Of a stretch of 64,000 nt of DNA, positions 21,300 to 31,535 are shown in pieces. Every line of letters begins with the position of its first letter. Position 1 is the stretch's first letter. The notes under the pieces were generated by a model. That model did no database searches, was not told the origin of the DNA, and saw only the letters and a list, made by a program, of their open reading frames with translations. A program made the position numbers and the translations under genes. Origin of the DNA: Trichaptum fuscoviolaceum. Its lineage: Eukaryota; Basidiomycota; Agaricomycetes; Hymenochaetales; Trichaptaceae. Location: positions 7,378,001-7,442,000 of the forward strand of contig CAJSYZ010000005.1 of assembly GCA_910574455.1 (NCBI GenBank), read 5' to 3'.

Positions 21300-22956
21300 A
21301 TGTGTATGTGCTCCTCGTGCTTCGAACGTCGTGCAGAAACTGAGGCAATCCGTCGCTGTTCACACAGTTCACTAGAAGACTATGCTGCAATCGCGTCTCT
21401 AAGTGCGTCATAATCCATCATCTTCACTTATATATGCATACATTGACATTAAGATTAAAGCCGTTCTGATCTATGACCATCTCCTGACAATTTCAGAAGA
21501 AATTCGCGTCATATGGCCTACGAGACTCACTAGCACAAAATTACTGTTCATTCTAAATCGATATGTCTCCCTCGTAACATACTCCTTAACTGTTGTCCTC
21601 TTGTTGGATAGAGAACAGGCGATTATTGTGAGTTTCAATGAATGTGAAATTCCTTCGTAACTGCTGAAATCTTTACGTGCGAAACAGCGGTGACTACTCT
21701 GGCTGTCAAAACTTGCAACCTTTCTGAAGTTAATGTCAGATGCTCCGCTCTGGGCCAATTCCTCGGCGTATTAAATGTATTCAATCAAGCAATCGTAGAA
21801 GGTAAGCCTGTACTGTTCATATTCCGAGTCAAGGAGCTTTAACGAACCTTGCCTACATGTGTAGTCACTCTAATTCTTCGGACATACGCCTTATACGAAA
21901 GGCATCAGCTCATCCTTTTGTTTACCTGCTTTATGGGTGTTTTCCCACTCGGAATGTCATTGGTATGTACTAACCTACGGAAACAAAGCTGCACACCCTT
22001 AGCTAATAGAATGCATTTTGGCAGCTTAACGCTGTGGATGCGGGGAGCAGCCCAATAAACTCAGAGAGCGTAACTTCAAACATTAGAGTCTGCAATATTG
22101 GAAATCAGGGATCGTTCGTAACCTTCAAATTTCTGCATTGAAATCAGATAGTAACACTACGTCTATCTACCAGATTGTGTGCGTAACTCCTCATATGGCT
22201 TTCTCATAGTACCTAACATCACACAGTCTCCGTCTTCCTCGGAGTTATCATGATGATCCTCTTTGACGCGACTATATTCAGCCTCACCATCGGTCGGACT
22301 ATCTTCTTCATTCGTCTCAGCCCCGAAATAAGAGGAAATTTCTCCCTACCCATGCTCATAATGAGGGATGGTAAGAATAGGCATATCCTCACGAATTGTT
22401 CTTCACGAACTGACCGCCTTATTTAGGAAGCCTGTATTTTCTGTGAGCAGTCGATTTCGGAATGGAATAAACTATGAGACTTACGCGTGGAGAAAGGACA
22501 ATGTGTATAGCTAACTTTGTACCCTTTCTGACTCACCTGGTACGTATGCATATATCTGCATCGACGGTGCTACTATTACAATTCAGAATTACTTTTTTAG
22601 ATTGTCCCTGAAAAGGTTAAATCTTTCGCCACTACCATGGGCGGAAACTCGATGATTGCCACTACGTGAGTCTTTTCTCCCTCTACTAGGGGGCGAGTCC
22701 GGAAATGTTGATTGCAATTACACTTAGAATATCTGTAACCATGCTATCGAGGCTGATATTAAATCTGCGGATGGAAAACGAGCGCATGCACCACGGTGGA
22801 CTGTCAACCTTCTCGCTCTCTCGGGCGGTTTTCGCACCCCAAATAGTGGCAATAACCTCTGCGGATGTTCGAGATGACGGAGAAGATGGGTGTCGGGAAG
22901 TCAGTGACCGAAGAGAGCTAGAGTCTCATTCATCAGACGCTTCTACTGATGTTTAA
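21300..22956 (+). CDS. DUF6533 domain membrane protein, copy #3
   Basis: Starting at ATG 21300, exon 1 encodes a Cys-rich start and SSLEDYAAIASL. It splices (GTGCGT at 21403, acceptor AAAG just before 21464) to TVLIYDHLLTISEEIRVIWPTR and FILNRYVSLVTYSLTVVLLL, the DUF6533 core. Further exons give QFLGVLNVFNQAIVE, VTLILRTYALYERHQLILLF (from 21864), VFLGVIMMILFDATIFSLTIGRTIFF (about 22230-22310), LPMLIMRDG, and a last exon VTMLSRLILNLRMEN with an acidic Asp/Ser tail to TAA 22954-22956. Every conserved family block is present in order, so it looks intact. It is followed 446 bp later by the F-box/NTase gene, as is copy #6. Function unknown. Confidence 0.78.
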
Positions 22957-23265
22957 AGTTGCTGAACTTCGATGTTTTTCCTGCTGAAAAAATGCATGGA
23001 CTAATCACTGGCAAATGTGGGAGGCTCCTGATGTGTGATAATTATTTCCGCAATTTATATGTATTCTATAATATTGGAAACCCGTTGTAGGGAACACTCA
23101 GACAATAGACAGAAGTTTAGACAAGGGTATATAGTGCGAGAGTACGTAGTACAAGAGAGAGAGGATCCCTAGTTGTAATTCTAATGGTATTCGAATATAT
23201 GCTATGTGCGTGGGAATGTGTATGTAAGCAACAGGCTTACAAATATGTACTATTCGTCACGGTGT

Positions 23266-23314
23266 ACAAATAACCGAAAGTGGATGTTTGGCTCCAACTT
23301 CAACTTGAAGTTGG
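23266..23314. repeat. Hairpin motif plus palindrome downstream of DUF6533 #3
   Basis: 23266-23292 is an imperfect inverted repeat (arm CAAATAACCG, loop, arm GGATGTTTGG). The same 27-base motif, nearly identical, occurs at 53821-53847 and 58203-58229, always about 265-310 bp after a DUF6533 stop codon. Immediately after it, 23294-23314 is a near-perfect 21-bp palindrome (arms CCAACTTC). It may be a 3' RNA processing or termination structure, or a mark of the duplicated unit. Confidence 0.7.
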
Positions 23315-23402
23315 ACGGCGAACACTCCGTAACTGATCAGTATCAGGCTTGTCCCTTCACGATAAAAGTTGTTCAGTCGTCTTTCGGTCAAACACCACTG
23401 GC

Positions 23403-24944
23403 ATGTCTTCTGAACTCCCTCCTATCTACCATCTACTTGACAGAGACTCGATCTACGACTCTCTCTTCGATGCACTGTCTCCTCGAAACTTATTCCATGT
23501 AGGTCAAACCAGTAGATTCTCGCTACAGGCAGTCAGGGACTATAAGAGCCGCGCTTGGGACATTAACAAGCATCTAAGGCGCTACTTTACGGATCCCATA
23601 GGCTTCCGGGCATTGCAAGCGCAGACATCTGCAATCATCTCTGGCTCAAGTGCAGTTCAGTTTCTCGACAGAGACTTCTACCCATACTCCGACCTCGACC
23701 TATATGTGGACATAAAAAATGCCGCTGCGGTGTGTGCATGGATCGAAGGGCATGGAGGAAGAGGATACTCCTTCATCCCTACGGCTACTCAGCGGGACTC
23801 CGGGCGGAATACTCCTAAAGAAATCCTTAACAATTTTATCGAAAATGTGGCTGCTAATGATGACACCGAACCTATCAACTGGAGTGAATACGAACGAAAT
23901 GCATTGAAGTCTGTTCTTAACTTCTGGTCACAGGCCAACGCGGGGAGTAGGCGCATAAATATACAAGTCATTGTCAGCAACGCGGGCCCAATGGCGAGCA
24001 TTCTGGGATTTCATTCCAGTGGGCTGATTCAGACATGATTGATTGTTCCTTTCTAATCCTTACTTGCATATAGCCGTTGTGATGAATGTGTTGACGTACA
24101 GAGCCGCATACTCCATCTTCCCTAAGGAGTCGTTCGAAAAGCGTCGTACAATTTCTTTCGAAGGACGAGAAATCACCGCCGAAGAAGCCATAGAGAAATA
24201 CATCAAACGGGGCTGGGAGTTTTTATCTGGAGATATTTTGATGTACAGTGACACGTATTTTGATCGAAGCTCTGACTTCCATCTTGGAAAACGCTGGATC
24301 GGCGGGCCAATGACGTGGGTCATTCCGTTCGATGTGACTGGAGTGGAGGATCGAATCGGGACCGCCAAAACGGATCTTCCAACTCCGCTTTCCTGCGATC
24401 CATTCACATTCAACAGCTTCAGTGTCACTTCTAGCACCCATGGCGGTATAAAGATGGACTTCGACATTGTCAAAACTCCCTTCTTTCATCACAGCTACAC
24501 AGCGAGCCCAGAGTTCTCGTTCAAACTATCAACCTTATTTGATTATCTGCTTCAAGAGGTTATGCTACCTTCCGACACTGTTCTCAAGAGGTAATGCTCT
24601 GTGACCATCGGTATTATGCATTTTCTGAATCTTGTTTGTTCAGGAACGATCGTGTCTTGTGTACATTTAAGGATATCTGTAGAAAGTATTGCAGATGCAA
24701 TTTTCTGTCGAAACGTATGTTCCCTTCAAATAATGGCATAGTTCTTAGAGCTTATATTCTCGTAGGTGAAAAGCCCTCTCGAGCTTATATTTTAAACTAT
24801 CATCCGGATGTCGAAGATTGCGAAGCATTGAAACGGCTGATACCATTAACTAGATTGCTGTTGCAAAAAGTAGAAGGAGAGGATACTTTTGATGACATGT
24901 CCGAGTCAGCTGCCCTGAGTCTTTGTTGTTCTCAATCGGACTGA
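23403..24944 (+). CDS. F-box-like / nucleotidyltransferase-fold protein, copy 1
   Basis: The N-terminus (LPPIYHLLDRDSIYDSLFDALSPRNLFHVGQTSR) resembles an F-box (LPxE...I...LsprdL..v..tsr). It is followed by a nucleotidyltransferase-like signature: ISGSSAVQFLDRDFYPYSDLDLYV, with the G-S pair and the D-x-D acids of the NTase fold. The next exon starts AVVMNVLTYRAAYSIFP after a GT-AG intron ending at about 24073 and runs on to LSCDPFTFNSF and FDIVKTPFFHHSY. A further small intron (GTAATG at about 24593 to TTCAG at 24651) and another (GTATGT at about 24716 to CTCGTAG at 24769) carry the frame into RAYILNYHPDVEDCEALKRLIPL, with a stop at 24944. The third catalytic acid of NTases could not be located, so activity is doubtful. 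Paralogue at 58328. Role unknown; a ubiquitin-ligase adaptor with an NTase-like substrate domain is one guess. Confidence 0.75.
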
Positions 24945-25405
24945 CAGTGTCAATATAAGTTTGAATTGCAGCCGGTAAAAGCACCCACCCGTAAATGCCG
25001 CACTGGAGTCTCAGTTAGCCATAAACAAGGTGAGATCTCCCTCTATTTTATTTCCTTTAGCTGATAGAGAATTCATGCGTTTCTGTGCTTGTGTATATTT
25101 GACTTTACTCAGGCGGTGGCTTTAATGTAATTGAGATTCCTTTGGCAATTGTAGCTCCTCGTGTATAATACTACACCCAGCTGTCCACTTACATCGTTTT
25201 CTTTAATTAATACGCTGATTATATGTACTATTTTGCTGAGTTAGCCTGGAACGGCCTCGAGAATTAACTTGATCGGCCTGTGGAAAGGGGGCCCGGGCCC
25301 CCCTTGTACTAGTAGTACCCTACTAAAAAGTTAGAGGCCTGCCCTGAAGAGCCTCGACTCGACAAGTTGAACCGCAATTGCTGAACATCCTTTTCACTTA
25401 CAGTC
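24945..25405. other. Intergenic with GC palindrome
   Basis: 25287-25302 is a perfect 16-bp G/C palindrome (GGGGGCCCGGGCCCCC). It is followed at once by a second imperfect palindrome around ACTAGTAGT. They lie about 100 bp before the next start codon. Otherwise nothing is recognised. Confidence 0.5.
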
Positions 25406-26185
25406 ATGTTCTTTTCTACTCCGAGTCCGTCAATGTCGTCTTCCAATATGTCGTCTCCACATAGAGGATATCTGGCCTTTCCTGCTGGATTTAGCATGAC
25501 ACCTGAGCAAAAAGTTAAGAACATGAAGGATTATTTGAGCCCTAATGACGATACACCTACTAAAGCGAATCTTCTCGGTAGAGACTCTGATATCTCATCT
25601 GAAGAAGGGGTATCGACTGAGAACCTGGAAAAGGCCTGGAAGGATCGCTTGAATGCTGAAGCTCGGCGGCGGCGACTCTTAGACGAACGAGAACGCGAAG
25701 AAGCAATGTTGGGAGAAAAGGAATGGGTCCGGTCTGGTGGAATTCTTCGGGACGCAAACGGTCGTCGCGACCATGAGCGAACAGCAGAAATTAGGAAGAT
25801 TGTGGAGAAAGAGGAGGCCGAAAAGCGCGCCCTGGCACGTTGGGCGGCATACGAATGTGCATGGGGAAAGCTGAACGTTTCGTCCGAACCTGTGACCTTC
25901 GAGTCAATGCCCTGGCCACTAGTTCAGAAACCTCAGACAACCAACGACCTCCGTGACCCCTCGGCCATAGCGCAGTTCTTGTTCGAGACTATCGGGTTAG
26001 ATGAGTCTGCGGTGACCCGCAAGGAACGCCTACGCTCCTCTCTTTTACGCTGGCATCCGGATAAACTCGGCGGCTTGCTTGCCCGCGTTGTCGAAGCTGA
26101 TTTACCTACCGTGAAAGATGGGATTGATGCCGTCTTCATGTCCGTCAAGAATCTACAGGATATGGAAAAGGCTGATCGGGGATAA
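25406..26185 (+). CDS. NFKBIL1-like protein with J-like HPD motif
   Basis: An intronless 259-residue protein. It has a Ser-rich start, then a long charged coiled coil (LEKAWKDRLNAEARRRRLLDEREREE..., EIRKIVEKEEAEKRALARWAAYE). The C-terminal domain has WPLVQKP, IAQFLFETIG, then RLRSSLLRWHPDKLGGLLARVVEADLPTVKDGIDAVFMSVKNLQD. The (L/R)RWHPDK...V.E.....V..G....F..LN.L pattern is that of the C-terminal region of NF-kappa-B inhibitor-like 1 proteins and their fungal relatives; the HPD recalls a J-domain but the rest of that fold is missing. In animals NFKBIL1 is linked to RNA processing. The fungal role is unknown. The ATG at 25406 is the first in frame; the gene ends about 25 bp before the composite element. 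Confidence 0.85.
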   Translation: MFFSTPSPSMSSSNMSSPHRGYLAFPAGFSMTPEQKVKNMKDYLSPNDDTPTKANLLGRDSDISSEEGVSTENLEKAWKDRLNAEARRRRLLDEREREEAMLGEKEWVRSGGILRDANGRRDHERTAEIRKIVEKEEAEKRALARWAAYECAWGKLNVSSEPVTFESMPWPLVQKPQTTNDLRDPSAIAQFLFETIGLDESAVTRKERLRSSLLRWHPDKLGGLLARVVEADLPTVKDGIDAVFMSVKNLQDMEKADRG

Positions 26186-26210
26186 GCCGTGGTGGTGAGT
26201 GCCTGTCGTG

Positions 26211-27975
26211 AGCAACCCAATGGATTGAATTGTTTTCAACACCACTTTTAGTGCTGTTTGAAGACAATTCATAATTTCGAAGACAATACATTGTTTTGAA
26301 GATAATACAATATTTTGAAGACAATTCAGCGCGATTAGGCTGACGTGCTTGATTTGGCAAAAGATTTAATTTAACGAGCCAATTTATTTTGCCACAATGG
26401 TGTCTCGAACCCAGGACTAACCCCAACACTTTAACACACAACGCTCATAACAACTGAGCCATGCGCTCATATAAATCATATATACATTCTAATATATATA
26501 CCGTTAAACTTAAATGAAATATACCTTACCCATTAAAGTCTTGAAAACAAATAGCCCTGGTCTTTGTGCTTGAGCACAGAAGGAGCAGGAGACTCTTGCT
26601 CTGCAGGATGGGGACTATATTTTGTCCGCACACGCGCTGCCTGACCGCCGTTGTCGCCGCGAACACATCCTCGTTGACTTTCTAATTCAGCTCAGCCCCA
26701 GCTTCCCGCTCCTGCCGCTTACTAGCCCCGTCGCCCACGCCCTTCTCGACGTCCCCGTCGCCACCTTTCCTGCCGGGGTGGCTCTCCTTCTCCGCGCGGT
26801 GGCCAGCGACGATGTCCAGCCCCGTGCGCCTGTTCATGCCCAGCCCGCGCAGAAGACCGTCAAGATCGCCCATTTCGCGGAGGGCATCGAGGTTCTTCGG
26901 GTCTACAAGGCTCGCGAGCGCGTACGGCCCATACTGTCAGACGGACGCGAGTCCGACGCTGCAGGATCCGCACTCGGATCCAGCGCCACGCGACTGCCAG
27001 CAGGATTTTCATCTCTCTCTCCTGCCGCCTTCTTCCCCTTCTCCTGGTCGTCCCCGCCCGCAGCTCTCGAGCGTAGCGTCGTTCGCCGGGACGGACAACG
27101 TGCCCTTCTTCAGCGCCGTCGGCTAGTAGGGCGAGCTGAACGCGCTCGAGCCTTGCTGCGGCGAGGGCGGCACCGTGGGGGTGCGTCGTTGAGGTCTGCC
27201 CCTTGGAGGTTGGAGTCTTTGAAAGAGGTGGCAAAGGTTGGGCGAAGGGTCGTGGTCTCCTGCGACGGTCACTTCCCCGTCTGTCCAGGCAAAGGTCGCC
27301 GCGCTGAGCTTCCGCATGTGGCCGCGCCCCTCGCGAGGGCCTGGTAAGAAGTGCTCGTGTAGCGGGGAGAGGTTGTTCTGGTCAAGCAGAGAGAATGAGC
27401 CGATACCGGAGTTCGCGTTGGGGTTGTTTTCACGTAGTGCCATGGAGGTGGGGAAGTTGTTTACGCTCGACCTGTTAAACAGCGGCGGCGAGAGCGGGAT
27501 GGTGATATCAGAGTTGCCGCGCCCAGATGATGGGGACGGCGGACATCGACGACGGGTGAGGGAGGAACGTCACGTGACGACGCCTCGGTTAGGGACTTAG
27601 AAAAATTTTACTATCTGGCCATTTATTTTCAAAACAATACTTAGTTTTAGAAACAATACTCAGGTAAGAGATTCGCCATTTAGAGGTTTTACGACTCTAT
27701 ATACAGTGAAGAGCTCAAGCTTTTATAAGCCTTGATAGTGTAGTGGTTAATTTGAGTGGTGAAAATGCTTAGTAAGCAAGCGGTAAGGAGTTCGACTCCT
27801 CGTTCAGCAAGTATTATTTTGTTGATATTTCTGTATTTGGTCATTATTATAAAGCTCGTTGTACTCCATTTCCGGTCATAACTTTGAAGACAATGAATTG
27901 TCTTCGAAATAATAGAATTGTCTTCAATAGCACTAATAGTGGTGTTGAAAACAATTCAGATCCATTGTGTGATTG
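26211..27975. mobile_element. Inverted-repeat composite element with outward tRNA-like heads
   Basis: The outer arms (about 26211-26300 and 27888-27975) are inverted repeats of about 75 bp sharing CAATGGAT, TGAATTGTTTTCAACACCAC, TAGTGCT, GAAGACAATTC and TTTCGAAGACAAT. Inside each arm is a Pol III-like tRNA module pointing outwards. The left one is on the minus strand (A box 26461-26451, TGGCTCAGTTG; B box 26410-26402). The right one is on the plus strand (A box 27736-27746, TAGTGTAGTGG; B box 27790-27798, GTTCGACTC). All four boxes match consensus perfectly. The AT-rich arms enclose about 1 kb of GC-rich DNA derived from a host gene. It can be read as a terminal-inverted-repeat element that captured a gene fragment, or as two tRNA-derived SINEs head to head. 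No clean target duplication was found. Confidence 0.65.
26682..27443 (-). pseudogene. Captured fragment of Pmc1-type Ca2+-ATPase N-terminus
   Basis: On the minus strand, 27443 downward reads MALRENNPNANSGIGSFSLL, matching the N-terminal leader of basidiomycete vacuolar/plasma-membrane Ca2+-ATPases. Further on (about 26930-26850) it reads PYALASLVDPKNLDALREMG then DLDGLLRGLGMNRRTGLD. This is the autoregulatory segment just before the first membrane helix in Pmc1-type pumps (pattern LxxLVDPKxLxxLxxMGGxxGLLxGLGTN). The two parts are in different frames and no P-type membrane or DKTGT sequence follows, so it is a non-functional 5' piece. The parent gene is not in the window. Identification is from recalled family patterns. 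Confidence 0.6.
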
Positions 27976-28975
27976 CTGTCGTTCATGGATCGGACATTTC
28001 GGGTAACCTCGTTAGTTCGTCCTGATAACAGATAGTTTGATTTTCATCCTTTCCTAATCTGCTACTCTATTACCGAAGCCTTGAATGTGGAAGCCTAGCA
28101 AGCGGGATGACAACCGATTTTTGCTCTCGTACACTTCTGATTATATCTTTATTCACTATACCTTGTGCATCACTTTGGACACTCATCGAACAACGCAGAT
28201 ATCGGGTGAACGCTGTCTGTACGGCTTCCGCCTGACTCGTGCTCACTCAGTTCCGCTGATTCACGGGAACAAAATAGCTTTTGCTGGCGAGCTCATACTT
28301 CTCTTGTTGTGCATACTTCGTTGAAAGACGAACGCTATAGACCTCACATCTCGAAATCGCTCAAGTAAACTAGTATTCCGAACTGTACTTGACGACCGAG
28401 CTACAGAACTTAACGTCTTAAATCGAATGGTGCCTGAGTGGCTCCAGTCAACATCAAGCCCTTTTGAGACGGATCAGTACCTGTTTCCTAAGATAGCTCT
28501 TGTCGTAATACTGTAAACCTCTTGGTCTGTCTTCTGACGATCTGCGTTTTCGGCACACGATCGCTATGTATCCAATGCTAGTCCAGGCGATAGGGCGAAC
28601 AATTGCTGGCCATACCTCTTTAGCTAGTCAAATGCGAGTCCCATCTTCAGGCCACGGGACCGCATAGACATCATTGGTAGAATCGAAGTTGGTAATAGCT
28701 CATTCATTCATTCCTACCGAAACTATGCCCTCACCTCTGCATGCTTTAGATGCAATTTGTCCCAGCAAAGAAACTGTACTATCTCATTCGATCCTCGGAC
28801 TGTAAGCAACGGCATAGTGTTCCAGACGGCCTTCCGGTCCTTCAGCATCTTGACCACGGGCATGGACTCTGCTACTGAAGTATAATGTCTTCTTTCAAAG
28901 TACAAAGCCTGACTTTTCGTCTGCTGGTCTTGTTTTGTAACTCAGATTCTCCGAGGTCGTGTATTGACCTCAAGT
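27976..28975. other. Intergenic, nothing recognised
   Basis: About 1 kb between the composite element and the MFS gene. Short open frames (for example 28085-28324) show no domain or codon bias. Confidence 0.4.
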
Positions 28976-30642
28976 ATGGCCTCTCGCTCGTTTGTTCACA
29001 CTGTTTCGCTCAGCCCTGATATCCTTGCGGGATCAGATGCGAAAGTCCATGATAGAGGTATGCAAGTCCGTGTTATGTTATGCGATGACAAGCTGATATT
29101 TATGACGCCTGATGAAGTTGAACGAGTCCCTGTTTCGCAGCCCTCTCGATGCTACCAGGCAATCCTCCTGTTGTCTGGATTCCTAATGATTTTCCAAGTG
29201 AATGGGATCAACTCGATCTTCGGTGTGTTCCAGGTTAGTTTCCCATTATGAATTCTATGAACAACATTAATGGTGATGCCAAAGGAGTTTTATACATCCG
29301 ATAAGAGCAACATTTCCGAAGCTCATGGACAGGATGCTCTTGTCTCCTTAGTGGGAGCGATTGGATATGGGCTCACGTATGGCGGCAGTATCTTCGTCAG
29401 TCAGTTGGTAATGAGGGTAGAAAACATCAAGAATGTCACCATCTGCGGTGCGGTCATCACAAGTTTAGGCCTTTTCCTCGCAGGTTTCTGTACAAAGGTT
29501 TGCGCTCTACCGTTATACCCATGTGGAGCTGATATGCATTCCACTTGTAGCTTTGGCATCTGTTTGCTACTCAAGGATTGCTGTTCGGATTTGGAGGGAC
29601 ACTCCTCTACTTCCCTATGATCTCTCTTTTGCCTCGATTCTTCGATCGGAACCGAGGCTTCGCAATGGGCTTTGTCCTGGCAGGCAATGGCATTGGCGGG
29701 CTAGTTCTATCTCCGATGACGCAAGCGCTCATAGATAAAATCGGCATTCGTTGGACATTGAGAGTTCTGGGCCTTATGACTCTATTGATGATGACACCCG
29801 TTGCATTTGTCCTGCGACAAGCGCCCGGTTCCGAAGAAAGACGACATCAGCGCGACGCAAAGGCGACTAGTACCGTCTTCAGAAAGCCGGAATTCTACGC
29901 ACAGGTATATTTGCCTCAATATCTGTGGTGTCCTTCCGCTTACGCATGTATACTTCAGGCGCTTGGAACTGCCATGCAAGCGGCTGGAAACATAATTCCT
30001 TTATATTACTTAAACACATTCGCAATTTCTGTCCTAGGCTATTCTGTTTCGGCTGCATCTATTCTTCTGGCCATCAATAACGTAGCCAACAGTACTTCTC
30101 GTGTTCTTATGGGTCTGCTAGCCGATCGCATTGGGAGACAAAATACCTTAATCGCCAGTGTAAGTTAAATTATCAACTAAATCCAAGCCAAGTCGACAAA
30201 ACCTGATGATAATCTACTCCATCAGGTGTTCGCATCTGCAATAGTTGTTTTTGCTCTTTGGTACGACGCGACTCGAGCCCGCTTTGTCGCATTTATTGTG
30301 ACTTATGGTATATTCTCCGGAGGATATAACGCTCTATTACCTGCCACTATCGTAGAGCTCTATGGTGACGAGAGCTACGATACAGTTACCGGAATCATTT
30401 ACTTCCTTCGTGGTATTGGGACGTTATCAGGGCCACCGGTTGCCGGTGCCCTCCTAGGAGCTCGTACTCACTCTGTGCCATCTATCGCGAAGGATGCCTT
30501 CGGTTTCGACTCGCGCACGGGAAGTGAGATGTATAATCGATTGGCTATCTACACTGGCATGCTCCTTTTGGGCGCAAGCGTCTGTGCTTGCGCAGTGCGG
30601 TGGGGCGAAGCACGGAGAGGAACCTGGAAATGGAGATGTTGA
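28976..30642 (+). CDS. MFS transporter, monocarboxylate (MCT)-like
   Basis: The predicted product is a 12-helix major-facilitator membrane carrier. An N-terminal cytosolic part ends in SRCYQAILLLSGFLMIFQVNGINSIFGVFQ (helix 1; exon ends 29233). It continues EFYTSDKSNISEAHGQDALVSLVGAIGYGLTYGG, CGAVITSLGLFLAGFCTK, LLFGFGGTLLYFPMISLLPRFFDRNRGFAMGFVLAGNGIGG and WTLRVLGLMTLLMM, then a short loop. Helices 7-12 include PLYYLNTFAISVLGYSVSAA, RVLMGLLADRIGRQNTL (the MFS signature loop), GIFSGGYNALLPATIVELYGD and FLRGIGTLSGPPVAGALLG. The RFFDRNRG...AxGxxxxGxxxGG block is diagnostic for fungal MCT-like carriers (Mch/Esbp6 group). At least four introns with GT/AG ends. The substrate, perhaps a carboxylate or small acid, is not predictable. 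ATG 28976 is the first Met of the leading frame. Confidence 0.9.
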
Positions 30643-31535
30643 GTGACGCCGTCACGGTGCGCTAATATATCACTGTTTTCCGGTGCTAATGTTGTGCCTT
30701 GTACGGCAAATGAATCCAGTGCGGTTTGATGGTGATGGTAGTGTAAATATGGGCGCTAAATTACTTCTGTGCCAGGCAGCTGACTGCCAGTGGTCATTAG
30801 TGCTAGACTATAAATGTATGCGATGATATGCCAATGATCCGTTTTTAGCCCGAGCCCGGTTTCCGAGTGATGAAAGTGCAGTATAATCCTCTGCCTTCGC
30901 CGCTGATCATGTATCTGGAGTTCGAATGTTCAGTGAGCGAATACGTATCGAAGCACCGGAAATCTAAACAGAGGCTACTGGCTATATCTTGTATGAACGA
31001 TGGACCTGGTAGTTATGACTCTTACTATCGTCGATCTAGACTTAGCCGAATTTGTTTTGGTACCACGTACGTTTCTCAATGCTGTGCCGCACTCACACTT
31101 TCCGGAGAACACGGAAATTGTAGGAATGAGAGGATAGTGTCAATTTACTGGAGATGTTAAGCTTAAGAGCAAATGTCGGTGGATAGTGAACAACTTCACG
31201 TATGTGAGTAGTAGAGGGGAAAAGTTGCTTGCTCTTGCTTGACGGTGTTTTTTTCCTGTTGCACAGCCGTCAGTCTAAGTCCGGTAATTTACGTAGCCGA
31301 TCATCTCCTTTTAAGCGCCCACAACGGGTGAATGATTGCCGAAAGGCACTGAATGGCAGTGAATGCGCCGTCCATCAAGCCCTGACAGAAACCTATTATC
31401 ACCCAGATCTTCTATCAGAAAACCATGCCTATTCTTCAAGGATACTTCCTGCTTTCGACCATCATATCCACGCTCAAGGGCTTGGGAAGGCCTCTCGCAG
31501 TCCTACAGGACACCCTAACCAAAAGTCCTTGAAGA
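30643..31535. other. Intergenic, nothing recognised
   Basis: No supported gene. Open frames at 30867-31160 and 31229-31549 lack coding character. Confidence 0.4.

Noticed and set aside
28085..28324. 79-codon plus frame upstream of the MFS gene
   Set aside because: No domain, no splice continuity with the transporter and AT-rich codon use.
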